A stretch of 27,706 nt of DNA from Deinococcus phoenicis (GTDB lineage: Bacteria > Deinococcota > Deinococci > Deinococcales > Deinococcaceae). The translations under genes were made by a program, and so were the position numbers. Positions 1 through 6,170 of this stretch are shown in pieces. The stretch's first letter is position 1; each line of letters opens with the position of its first letter. The stretch covers positions 1 through 27,706 of the forward strand of contig NZ_JHAC01000020.1 in the NCBI RefSeq assembly GCF_000599865.1, written 5' to 3'. Under the pieces are notes generated by a model, which had not been told where the DNA came from, ran no database searches, and worked only from the letters and a program-made list of their open reading frames with translations.

Positions 1-4
1 CCTT

Positions 5-40
5 CACACGTCTGGAGTCCCTCGGGGGAGGAACCGCGTG
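5..40 (-). other. Stem-loop in the leader transcript
   Basis: Read on the minus strand, CACGCG (40-35) pairs with CGTGTG (10-5), and GTTCCTC (34-28) pairs with GAGGGAC (23-17) around a CCCC loop. A six-base bulge lies on the 3' side. The 13-bp stem lies about 100 nt downstream of the innermost promoter. There is no T-run before the window ends, so it cannot be called a terminator. It may be part of an rRNA leader or a cis-regulatory RNA. Confidence 0.4.
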
Positions 41-56
41 CACCACCCTGTCGGAC

Positions 57-99
<43 letters not shown>

Positions 100-149
100 G
101 GCTGGTGCCCCGGTGCGCGCTTCGGGAGCTTTCCCTCAGGCACTCAGTC

Positions 150-178
150 AGTGTATTCGCTCGGCTCAAACTTGTCAA
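150..178 (-). promoter_or_regulatory. Tandem promoter, innermost (TTGACA-17-TACACT)
   Basis: On the minus strand TTGACA (178-173) is followed by exactly 17 bp and TACACT (155-150), a near-perfect sigma70-type core promoter. It is the closest to the window edge of three promoters in the same direction. The predicted start is near 143 and the transcript leaves the window at base 1. Confidence 0.75.
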
Positions 179-220
179 GACCTTGCTCACATTTTCCGAG
201 TGCGCGTCGCGCAGGTCCAT

Positions 221-249
221 AAGGTACATCAAGCTTTTGCAGCCGTCAA
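221..249 (-). promoter_or_regulatory. Tandem promoter, middle (TTGACG-17-TACCTT)
   Basis: Minus-strand TTGACG (249-244), a 17-bp spacer, and TACCTT (226-221). Same direction and same spacer as its neighbours, 71 bp upstream of the innermost one. Confidence 0.6.
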
Positions 250-318
250 CACCCCCTAGAACAGAAACCTTCTCCGATCAAGGCCCGCGTGTTTAGACCC
301 GGTTCACGCAGGCCCGCA

Positions 319-347
319 AAGATAGACTTTTGTCGGCAGGCTGTCAA
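319..347 (-). promoter_or_regulatory. Tandem promoter, outermost (TTGACA-17-TATCTT)
   Basis: Minus-strand TTGACA (347-342), a 17-bp spacer, and TATCTT (324-319). It is the first of the three stacked promoters, 98 bp upstream of the middle one. Confidence 0.65.
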
Positions 348-519
348 CAGAAGAAGGCAAGCAGGCAGAAAGGCGGTGGTCGGGCCGTAGCTGTCGGGAA
401 CAGCCTGGGCCGGCAAGGGCTGGCAGATACCAGCTGGAAAACCAGGCTGTACCCCACCGCTCCCCCACAGCGCGGCCTTTCTGTGACCCGGTCGCCTACC
501 ACCTCCGGCGCCCGGCCTC

Positions 520-525
520 TAGTCT
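520..525 (+). promoter_or_regulatory. -10 element of the dedA-like gene (leaderless)
   Basis: TAGTCT ends six bases before the ATG at 532 (spacer TGCGGG/GC type), so transcription should start at or within a base of the start codon. No good -35 is visible at the usual distance. The same layout precedes the next gene. Confidence 0.55.
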
Positions 526-531
526 GCGGGC

Positions 532-1119
532 ATGTTCAATCCCACCCAGTTGCTGATCAGCGCGTCTTACCTCGGCATCCTCGCCATGGTCTTTGCCGAA
601 ACCGGGCTGCTGCTGGGGTTTTTTCTGCCCGGGGACAGCCTGCTGATCACGGCGGGCGTGCTGGCCCAGCAAGGAAGCCTGCGCCTGGCGGGCGTGATGC
701 TGGCGGTCATCCTGGGGGCGATCATCGGGGACAGCACCGGCTACCTGATCGGGCGCAGGTACGGCCCCACCGTGTTCAAACGGCAGAACAGCCGCTTTTT
801 TCGTCCCGAGTATGTGGAGCGCACGCAGGCGTTCTTCGGGCGGTACGGTGGCCTGGCGCTGATCCTGGCGCGGTTCGTGCCCGTCGTGCGCACCGTCGCC
901 CCCACGATGGCCGGCGTGGGCCGGATGCCCTACCTGCGGTTTCTGAGCTACAGCGTGGCCGGTGGCCTGCTCTGGGGCGTCGGCGTACCGCTGCTGGGCT
1001 ACTGGCTGGGCGGTCTGATCCCGCACCTCGACCGTTACATCCTGCTGGTGGTCGGGGTCGCGGTTGTCCTGAGCCTGATTCCGGTGGGGCTGGAACTGCG
1101 CAAGGCGTCCCGCCGCTGA
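532..1119 (+). CDS. DedA-family membrane protein
   Basis: A 195-residue integral membrane protein of the DedA/VTT (SNARE-associated) family. These proteins sit in the inner membrane and support lipid-carrier recycling and membrane homeostasis; some members flip undecaprenyl phosphate. Family signatures are visible: E23-T-G25 and FLPGD (31-35) in the first re-entrant segment, GD..GY.IGR around 66-75, and RFVPVVRT (114-121) followed by AG near 127. The C-terminus (about 148-185) is strongly hydrophobic and ends in a basic tail. The start at 532 is supported by a -10 hexamer only six bases upstream, which implies a leaderless message. It is followed after 70 bp by the stress-protein gene, which has its own -10. 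A second, more divergent DedA-like gene lies at 19608. The physiological substrate cannot be read from sequence. Confidence 0.88.
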   Translation: MFNPTQLLISASYLGILAMVFAETGLLLGFFLPGDSLLITAGVLAQQGSLRLAGVMLAVILGAIIGDSTGYLIGRRYGPTVFKRQNSRFFRPEYVERTQAFFGRYGGLALILARFVPVVRTVAPTMAGVGRMPYLRFLSYSVAGGLLWGVGVPLLGYWLGGLIPHLDRYILLVVGVAVVLSLIPVGLELRKASRR

Positions 1120-1177
1120 GCTGTCCCGGAGGCCCACACTGGCCGCCTGTGCTGGACTTCACCGGATGCCCCGGGCG

Positions 1178-1183
1178 TAGCAT
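1178..1183 (+). promoter_or_regulatory. -10 element of the uspA-like gene (leaderless)
   Basis: TAGCAT followed by GCGGGC and then ATG at 1190. The six-base spacer is the same as at the preceding gene. A weak -35-like TGGACT lies at 1153-1158, 19 bp upstream. Confidence 0.55.
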
Positions 1184-1189
1184 GCGGGC

Positions 1190-1660
1190 ATGTCCGTTCC
1201 CACCGTTCCGCTGTACCGCCGCATTCTGGTCGCCACCGGGGGCGCGCCCCACTCGGAGAAGGCCGTGGCGCACGCCGTGGCCCTCGCGCAGCACTTCGGC
1301 GCGGCGCTCGACATCGTCGCCGTCGTCCCCCTCGCGGCCAACGGATTCGTGAGCCTCGCCTCGGGGCTGCCGGGCAGCGAGGCCCTGGAGGCGCAGGTGG
1401 TGCAGAACGCCCGGATGGTGCGCCAGGACCACCTGCGGCAGGTCGCCCAGGCCGCCCGGGAGCAGGGGCTGGAGGTGGGCGAGTACCTGATCCAGGCCGC
1501 CAAACCCGCCGAGGCGATTCTGGATGTCGCGGCGCAGACGGGAGCCGACCTGATCGTGCTGGGGCGGCGGCATACCAGCGCCTTCAGCGCGGCGATGGCG
1601 GGAAGCACGGGAGACGCGGTCAGTCACGCCGCCGGCATCGACGTGCTGATCGCGCGCTGA
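1190..1660 (+). CDS. Universal stress protein (UspA family)
   Basis: A 156-residue single-domain UspA protein, the normal family length. The N-terminal strand [18 protein letters not shown] (residues 8-25) is the classic UspA opening, with a conserved Asp/Gly nucleotide-loop position changed to G-G. The C-terminal stretch [20 protein letters not shown] carries the G-x2-G-x9-G(S/T)-like ATP-binding loop in diverged form (GRRH rather than GxxG), so ATP binding is uncertain. It ends with a typical IDVLIAR strand. These are cytoplasmic dimers induced by stress. The start is set by the leaderless -10 six bases upstream. It lies between the DedA-like gene and ilvE, each with separate promoter signals, so I do not infer an operon. 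Confidence 0.88.
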   Translation: MSVPTVPLYRRILVATGGAPHSEKAVAHAVALAQHFGAALDIVAVVPLAANGFVSLASGLPGSEALEAQVVQNARMVRQDHLRQVAQAAREQGLEVGEYLIQAAKPAEAILDVAAQTGADLIVLGRRHTSAFSAAMAGSTGDAVSHAAGIDVLIAR

Positions 1661-1698
1661 GTCTCCAGCTTTCTGGCAGACTCCGCAGGTGTGCAGGA

Positions 1699-1718
1699 CC
1701 GGGCCGGATCAGGCCCGG
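1699..1718 (+). other. GC-rich hairpin in the ilvE leader
   Basis: CCGGGCC (1699-1705) and GGCCCGG (1712-1718) form a perfect 7-bp stem around GGATCA, ten bases before the ilvE ribosome binding site (AGGAGG, 1728-1733). A possible -10, CAGACT (1677-1682), lies just upstream. With no T-run it is not a standard terminator; it could shape translation of ilvE or be the end of the stress-protein transcript. Confidence 0.4.
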
Positions 1719-1743
1719 CAAGGATGCAGGAGGAACAACAGAC

Positions 1744-2763
1744 ATGAGCAAGAACATCGACTGGCAGAATCTGGGCTTCAGCTACATCAAAACCGACTTG
1801 CGTTACGTCTCGCACTGGAAGGACGGCGCGTGGGACGGGGGCGCGCTGACGGAGGACAACCGGGTGCATATCAGCGAAGGCTCGACGGCGCTGCACTACG
1901 GTCAGCAGTGCTTCGAGGGCCTCAAGGCCTACCGGGACCGGGACGGCTCGGTCAACCTCTTCCGCCCCGATCAGAACGCGGCGCGGATGCAGGCCAGCTG
2001 CGCGCGGTTGCTGATGCCACCCGTGTCCACCGAGAAGTTCATCGACGCCTGTGAGCAGGTCGTGCGGGCCAATCTCGACTACCTGCCCCCCTACGGGACG
2101 GGCGGGGCACTCTATCTGCGGCCCTACGTGATCGGCGTGGGGGACAACCTGGGCGTGCGCAGCGCCCCCGAGTTCCTGTTCTCGGTGTTCTGCGTGCCGG
2201 TGGGCGCCTACTTCAAGGGCGGCCTGACCCCGGCCAACTTCATCGTCTCGCCTTACGACCGCGCCGCGCCCAACGGCACGGGGGCCGCCAAGGTCGGCGG
2301 TAACTACGCCGCGAGCCTGCTCCCCGGCCTGGAAGCCAAGGAGCGTTCCTTCGCCGACTGCATCTATCTCGACCCCGAAACCCATACCAGGATCGAGGAG
2401 GTCGGCGCGGCCAATTTCTTCGCCATCAGCCGGGATGGCCGCTTCGTCACGCCGAAGTCACCCTCGATTCTGCCCAGCATCACCAAATATTCGCTGTTGC
2501 ACCTCGCGCGGGAGCGTCTGGGCCTGGAGGTCGAAGAAGGCGACGTATTCATCGACCAGCTCGACCGGTACACGGAAGCCGGGGCCTGCGGCACGGCGGC
2601 CGTCATCACGCCGATCGGCGGCATTCAGAACGGGAACGACTTTCACGTCTTCTACAGCGAAACCGAGGTCGGCCCGGTGACCCGGCGGCTGTACGACGAA
2701 CTGGTCGGCATCCAGTCCGGCGATGTCGAAGCGCCCGCCGGCTGGATTCTCAAGGTGGAGTAG
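1744..2763 (+). CDS. ilvE: Branched-chain amino acid aminotransferase
   Basis: A 339-residue fold-type IV PLP enzyme that interconverts leucine, isoleucine and valine with their 2-oxo acids, using glutamate/2-oxoglutarate. The length and N-terminus match the longer, eukaryote-like BCAT subgroup. Visible landmarks are [16 protein letters not shown] (about 49-64), [10 protein letters not shown] (about 124-133) with the substrate-binding Arg, and [10 protein letters not shown] with Lys183 as the expected Schiff-base lysine. Downstream are EEVGAANFF, where the conserved Glu pairs with the PLP pyridine nitrogen, and the GTAAVITPI loop. The start is fixed by AGGAGG at 1728-1733, ten bases before the ATG; unlike its upstream neighbours this gene has a true leader. 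A strong hairpin terminator follows at 2827. It acts in the cytoplasm in branched-chain amino acid synthesis and breakdown. Confidence 0.95.
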   Translation: MSKNIDWQNLGFSYIKTDLRYVSHWKDGAWDGGALTEDNRVHISEGSTALHYGQQCFEGLKAYRDRDGSVNLFRPDQNAARMQASCARLLMPPVSTEKFIDACEQVVRANLDYLPPYGTGGALYLRPYVIGVGDNLGVRSAPEFLFSVFCVPVGAYFKGGLTPANFIVSPYDRAAPNGTGAAKVGGNYAASLLPGLEAKERSFADCIYLDPETHTRIEEVGAANFFAISRDGRFVTPKSPSILPSITKYSLLHLARERLGLEVEEGDVFIDQLDRYTEAGACGTAAVITPIGGIQNGNDFHVFYSETEVGPVTRRLYDELVGIQSGDVEAPAGWILKVE

Positions 2764-2826
2764 ACCAGGCCCCTCTCCGGGGCGGAGCAGCCCTCCGCCG
2801 TTCGGGGAGAGCCGGGAAGATGACGC

Positions 2827-2856
2827 AGAGGCCAGCAACGTGAATGCTGGCCTCTT
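2827..2856 (+). terminator. Hairpin terminator after ilvE
   Basis: GAGGCCAGCA (2828-2837) and TGCTGGCCTC (2845-2854) form a perfect 10-bp stem with a 7-base loop, extended by an outer A-T pair and followed by a short T-rich run. It lies between the convergent ilvE and DinB-family genes and probably works in both directions. Confidence 0.75.
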
Positions 2857-2915
2857 GCTGTATGGCCTGTCCGGTGGACCTCAGAGGAGCAGGGCCAGGT
2901 GCTCTTCTCAGACGC

Positions 2916-3470
2916 TCAGTCTTCCGTGCGCTCGCCGGCCGTCAGGCGATCCACACCGGCCTGTAGAGTCTTGCGGTGGTGCCGGGTGTGCCAGGCGGCC
3001 ATCCGCAGCCAGTCGAGGGCGTCGATGTTCCCCATGAAGGGATGGGGAAAGGTCCGGTCGGGGTTGGGGTCGGCCTGGACCCCGGCCAGCAGGGCGCGGG
3101 TCGCGGCGTTGCGGGCCAGCAGCGTCTCCAGGGGCTGCTCCGGGCCGGGTTCGGTGCCGGGGGGGGCGAGCCGCCGGCCGTTCTCGGTGCGGCCCTCCTG
3201 CGGCGCGGTTTCCCGCAGGGGCCTCTCGGAGAGGAGCAGGCGCGCGAGTTTGGCCGTTCCCTCGTTGACCAGGATGGTGTGTTCGGCTTCCTGGGCGGGC
3301 GTCCAGTCGCGGCCCGGCATGCGGGTGCCCCAGTGCGGCGCGGCCCCGTGCAGGGCCTGCTCGAAGGCGTCGATCTCGCGGTGGAGTTGCGCCAGCGCGA
3401 CCTCGGACGTGGGGTAGAACGCACGGAGCGCGGCCAACTGCTCTGCCGGGGAGGACTGGGACTGTGTCAT
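2916..3470 (-). CDS. DinB/YfiT-family four-helix protein
   Basis: A 184-residue protein of the DinB/YfiT superfamily of metal-binding four-helix bundles, which includes bacillithiol transferases and many uncharacterised enzymes. It shows the family's three-His site: His64 in QEAEH and the pair in AWHTRHH (His161 with His164 or His165). The start at 3470 is chosen because TAGACT (3483-3478) sits seven bases upstream; an in-frame ATG nine codons further up would include the promoter. The gene lies 30 bp downstream of the helicase gene on the same strand but has its own -10 in that gap. DinB-like proteins are expanded in Deinococcus; the substrate of this one is unknown. The segment around residues 85-110 is rich in Gly, Pro and Glu and is probably a loop. 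Confidence 0.8.
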   Translation of the reverse strand: MTQSQSSPAEQLAALRAFYPTSEVALAQLHREIDAFEQALHGAAPHWGTRMPGRDWTPAQEAEHTILVNEGTAKLARLLLSERPLRETAPQEGRTENGRRLAPPGTEPGPEQPLETLLARNAATRALLAGVQADPNPDRTFPHPFMGNIDALDWLRMAAWHTRHHRKTLQAGVDRLTAGERTED

Positions 3471-3477
3471 GGGGCCA

Positions 3478-3483
3478 AGTCTA
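3478..3483 (-). promoter_or_regulatory. -10 element of the DinB-family gene (leaderless)
   Basis: Minus-strand TAGACT ends seven bases before the ATG at 3470. A CTGACC-like -35 lies about 15 bp upstream, overlapping the end of the helicase gene. Confidence 0.5.
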
Positions 3484-3500
3484 AACCCCACCGCCACAGG

Positions 3501-5687
3501 TCAGCCCTCCAGCAGCGGGTGAAGGGCGTCTTCCGCCACCAGGGCCAGCAGGTGCAACCCCCTGGAGGCCGAGACGTACAGCAGGCGGCTCTCGAACTCC
3601 GTCTGCGGATCGTAGTGGGCCGCGTCCGCCCCGGCGACGATGCAGCCGTCGAACTCCAGCCCCTTGGCGAGATTGACGGGCAGAATCACCACCCCGCCTG
3701 TGTAGCGCGCCTGGTCGTTCAGGATGGGGTGCGCGTCCACGTCGTGCTGCCGGAGCTGGGGAACAAGGGTTTCCGCGTCCACCCCCCGGCGGGTCACGAT
3801 GGCGATGTTGGCGTGGCCCTGGCGCTGCATCTCGTGGACCGCCCGCGCCGTCAGTTCCGCCAGGCTTCGCCCGGTCAGGCGCAGGACCTCTCCCCCGTCG
3901 CGGTCCACGCCCACCACGTTCCCGGCCCGGTTGTACGTCCCGGCGATGCGCGCGCCCAGGGCCGTGATCTGGCGGGTGCTGCGGTAGGTGCGCGTCAGGG
4001 TGAGCAGGGCAGCGCTTTCCCGCGTGGTCCCGCCCAGGGCCGCCTGCACGTCCGCCCAGGTGTTCGGCCCCTTGTAGCCGTGCAGGCCCTGATTCAGGTC
4101 GCCCAGCGCAGTGATGTGGCCGGGCCGGGCCGCGCGGCCCAGCAGGGCGTACAGCAGCGGCGAATAGTCCTGCGCCTCGTCGAGCATCACGTGGTCGTAG
4201 GGCTGGAGGGTGCGGCCCACGCGGCGGCCCACCCCGTCCAGCAGGGCGGCGACGGCCAGCATCAGCGGCAGTTCGGTCACGTCCGCGAAGCTGCGGCGAG
4301 GCTTGGGGACGGCGGCGAGCGGGTCGCCCAGCAGCACCTGGAGGGTTCGCTCGGGCAGGACGCCCTGGGCCGCCGCCCGGAGCGCCGCCTCGTCGCTCAC
4401 CAGCCGTTTGCCCTCGCTGACGGGCAGCAGGCCCGCGAAGACCCGGGCCGACAGGCGGGTGGGGGCGGGGGCGAGCAGGCGCAGCAACAGCGCCTCTTCC
4501 TCCTCGCCGGGGAGGGTCACGCGCGCCAGCAGGGCGTCTTCCAGGGCGGCCCGGAAAGCGGCGCGGTAGCCCTCCAGGGGCGCGCGGCGCAGGACCCCGT
4601 CCAGCAGGTCATGCAGGGCCGCGCTGTCCAGGGTCAGGCGGTGGGTCCGGCCCGCCAGCTCGACCTCGGTGTGGAACACCAGACCGCCCAGATTGGCGCG
4701 CAGGCGGCCCGCGAGGTGCTGTTCGACCACCCGCAGCATCCGCAGGTCGCCCAGGGCCTTGGCCCTGCGCCAGGCCGCCTTGCGCCGCTCGTTGTCGCGG
4801 TCGGTGAGCAGCAGGTGCAGGGTGCGGTCGGTGACCTCCATCTTTTCCAGGCCCAGAAAGGAGGTCGCCCAGGCTTCCGGGGTGGTGACGGTCACGCCCT
4901 CCAGGTTCAGGCCGGGCAGGACGCGCGCGGCGTAGCTCGCCAGCACCCGGTTCGGCATCAGGACCAGGGCCGCGTCGGGGGCGGCGCGGTGGTGACCCCG
5001 GTCGGCGTGCATCAGCCAGGCGAGGCGGTGAAAGCCGATGGTGGTCTTGCCCGACCCGGCAGCTCCCTGAATCAGGGTGTTCACGCCCGCCGGGGCGCGC
5101 ATCGCCTCATTCTGTTCGGGCTGGAGTGTCTCGACCACGTCGCGCATGGCGGCGGTCGAGGCTTCCGAGAGGCGCGAGAGCAGCACCTGCTCACGCCCCC
5201 CGGTCTCGCCCCCCGCCTCGTCGTCGTACAGGTCGGTCAGGCGGTGCAGCCGGCCCGCACTCACGTCGAGCTGGCGACGCCGCCGGATGGTGCCGGTCAG
5301 TCCTTTTCCCGGCCCGCGCCCGGGCACCTGCCACGACTGCGCGTCCGCATAGAACAGGCCGCCCACCTCCGACTCCCAGGAGACGACGGTATGGGGGCCT
5401 TTCAGGTCACGGAAGGCGTGTTTGCCGATATAGAGGGTCTGCTCTCGGCCCCCGATACGGACCTTCAGGCTCCCGAAATACGGGGCCTGCACGTGAACGC
5501 TGAGCATCGCGGCGTGTTCTCCGGCGGTGTCCGCGAGGGTGAGGCTGGTTTCCAGGTCGGCCCCGACATTGCGGTCGCGGTCCTCCCAGCTCTCGATCTG
5601 CCGTAGGATCGCCGAGACGGTGCCGGACAGGTGGGCTTCCTCTGCCGGGAAATCGGGGTGGGCCGGATGGGGCGCGGTCAGGGTCAT
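3501..5687 (-). CDS. HelD-like UvrD/Rep-superfamily ATPase
   Basis: A 728-residue superfamily 1 helicase-like ATPase. The Q-motif region (LQPEQNEAMR, about 188-197), Walker A (GAAGSGKT, 208-215), Walker B (LDEAQDYSP, about 500-508), the TRTYRST motif (about 560-566) and the C-terminal LYVSASRG motif (about 700) are all intact. The N-terminal 120 residues do not look like UvrD or Rep. They contain APYFGSLKVR, LYIGKHAF and VVSWESEVGGLFY, which match the N-terminal region of HelD-type proteins that bind RNA polymerase and free it from stalled complexes. I therefore favour an RNA polymerase recycling factor over a DNA repair helicase, though this is family inference. The start is supported by TTGACG-19-TACCCT with the -10 seven bases before the ATG (leaderless). 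The long open frame on the opposite strand is a composition shadow. Confidence 0.85.
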   Translation of the reverse strand: MTLTAPHPAHPDFPAEEAHLSGTVSAILRQIESWEDRDRNVGADLETSLTLADTAGEHAAMLSVHVQAPYFGSLKVRIGGREQTLYIGKHAFRDLKGPHTVVSWESEVGGLFYADAQSWQVPGRGPGKGLTGTIRRRRQLDVSAGRLHRLTDLYDDEAGGETGGREQVLLSRLSEASTAAMRDVVETLQPEQNEAMRAPAGVNTLIQGAAGSGKTTIGFHRLAWLMHADRGHHRAAPDAALVLMPNRVLASYAARVLPGLNLEGVTVTTPEAWATSFLGLEKMEVTDRTLHLLLTDRDNERRKAAWRRAKALGDLRMLRVVEQHLAGRLRANLGGLVFHTEVELAGRTHRLTLDSAALHDLLDGVLRRAPLEGYRAAFRAALEDALLARVTLPGEEEEALLLRLLAPAPTRLSARVFAGLLPVSEGKRLVSDEAALRAAAQGVLPERTLQVLLGDPLAAVPKPRRSFADVTELPLMLAVAALLDGVGRRVGRTLQPYDHVMLDEAQDYSPLLYALLGRAARPGHITALGDLNQGLHGYKGPNTWADVQAALGGTTRESAALLTLTRTYRSTRQITALGARIAGTYNRAGNVVGVDRDGGEVLRLTGRSLAELTARAVHEMQRQGHANIAIVTRRGVDAETLVPQLRQHDVDAHPILNDQARYTGGVVILPVNLAKGLEFDGCIVAGADAAHYDPQTEFESRLLYVSASRGLHLLALVAEDALHPLLEG

Positions 5688-5694
5688 CCCGGCC

Positions 5695-5725
5695 AGGGTA
5701 GCGGCCGGGGGACCCGGGGCGTCAA
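5695..5725 (-). promoter_or_regulatory. Promoter of the HelD-like gene (leaderless)
   Basis: Minus-strand TTGACG (5725-5720), a 19-bp spacer, TACCCT (5700-5695), then seven bases to the ATG at 5687. Confidence 0.5.
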
Positions 5726-5750
5726 CCGGGTTGGTCCCCCGGGCGGCGGA

Positions 5751-6089
5751 TCAACGCGCCGAACGGTCCGGGCCGCTGGACTCGCCGCCCAGCATCAGCT
5801 CGGCCAGGCCCAGCATGAGCGGGTCGGGCGTGCCCTCCTCCCAGGTCAGTTGCGCGGGCTGCTGCGGGTAGGCGTGGGCGTACTGCTGCTGGTAGGCGGC
5901 GATGGCCTGCCGGACGGCGTCCGGGCGCTGCTGGGCGGCGAGGGCCAGGTCCTCGACCGCCTGCACGCGGGCCGGGTCGTCATCGGGGACATGCCACACC
6001 GGACGCTGCTGCCCCGCCGCCGGAGGCGTGATCTGGAGCGGCAGGGCACGCTCGACCAGACGGGCCGTCTCATCTGCACCGGATGTCAT
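5751..6089 (-). CDS. Small hypothetical protein (112 aa)
   Basis: A 112-residue acidic, Ala/Gln-rich soluble protein that I do not recognise. It has no signal peptide or membrane segment. The middle (about 42-80) is predicted to be helical, with a QQQYAHAYPQQ stretch, and the C-terminus holds LMLGLAELMLGG. The start is supported by CTGACC-17-TAGGAT with the -10 five bases before the ATG. It lies 63 bp upstream of the HelD-like gene on the same strand and divergent from the FUSC gene. A separate promoter precedes each, so co-expression is possible but not shown. Codon use matches the neighbours, which supports it as a real gene. Confidence 0.65.
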   Translation of the reverse strand: MTSGADETARLVERALPLQITPPAAGQQRPVWHVPDDDPARVQAVEDLALAAQQRPDAVRQAIAAYQQQYAHAYPQQPAQLTWEEGTPDPLMLGLAELMLGGESSGPDRSAR

Positions 6090-6094
6090 GCCGC

Positions 6095-6123
6095 ATCCTA
6101 GCTCACGGCTCCCGCCGGGTCAG
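6095..6123 (-). promoter_or_regulatory. Promoter of the 112-aa gene
   Basis: Minus-strand CTGACC (6123-6118), a 17-bp spacer, TAGGAT (6100-6095), and five bases to the ATG at 6089. Confidence 0.5.
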
Positions 6124-6158
6124 CCCCGGCGGGGCGCATGAGGCGGCCCGGGACGGGG

Positions 6159-6164
6159 CATAGT
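6159..6164 (+). promoter_or_regulatory. -10 element of the FUSC gene (leaderless)
   Basis: CATAGT followed by GACGGG and the ATG at 6171, the same six-base spacing as other leaderless genes here. This decides the start over an in-frame ATG at 6138, which lies upstream of the -10. Confidence 0.4.
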
Positions 6165-6170
6165 GACGGG

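Noticed and set aside
2976..5606. An 876-residue open frame on the plus strand opposite the helicase gene
   Set aside because: It has no recognisable domains and is a composition shadow; the minus strand encodes all helicase motifs in order.
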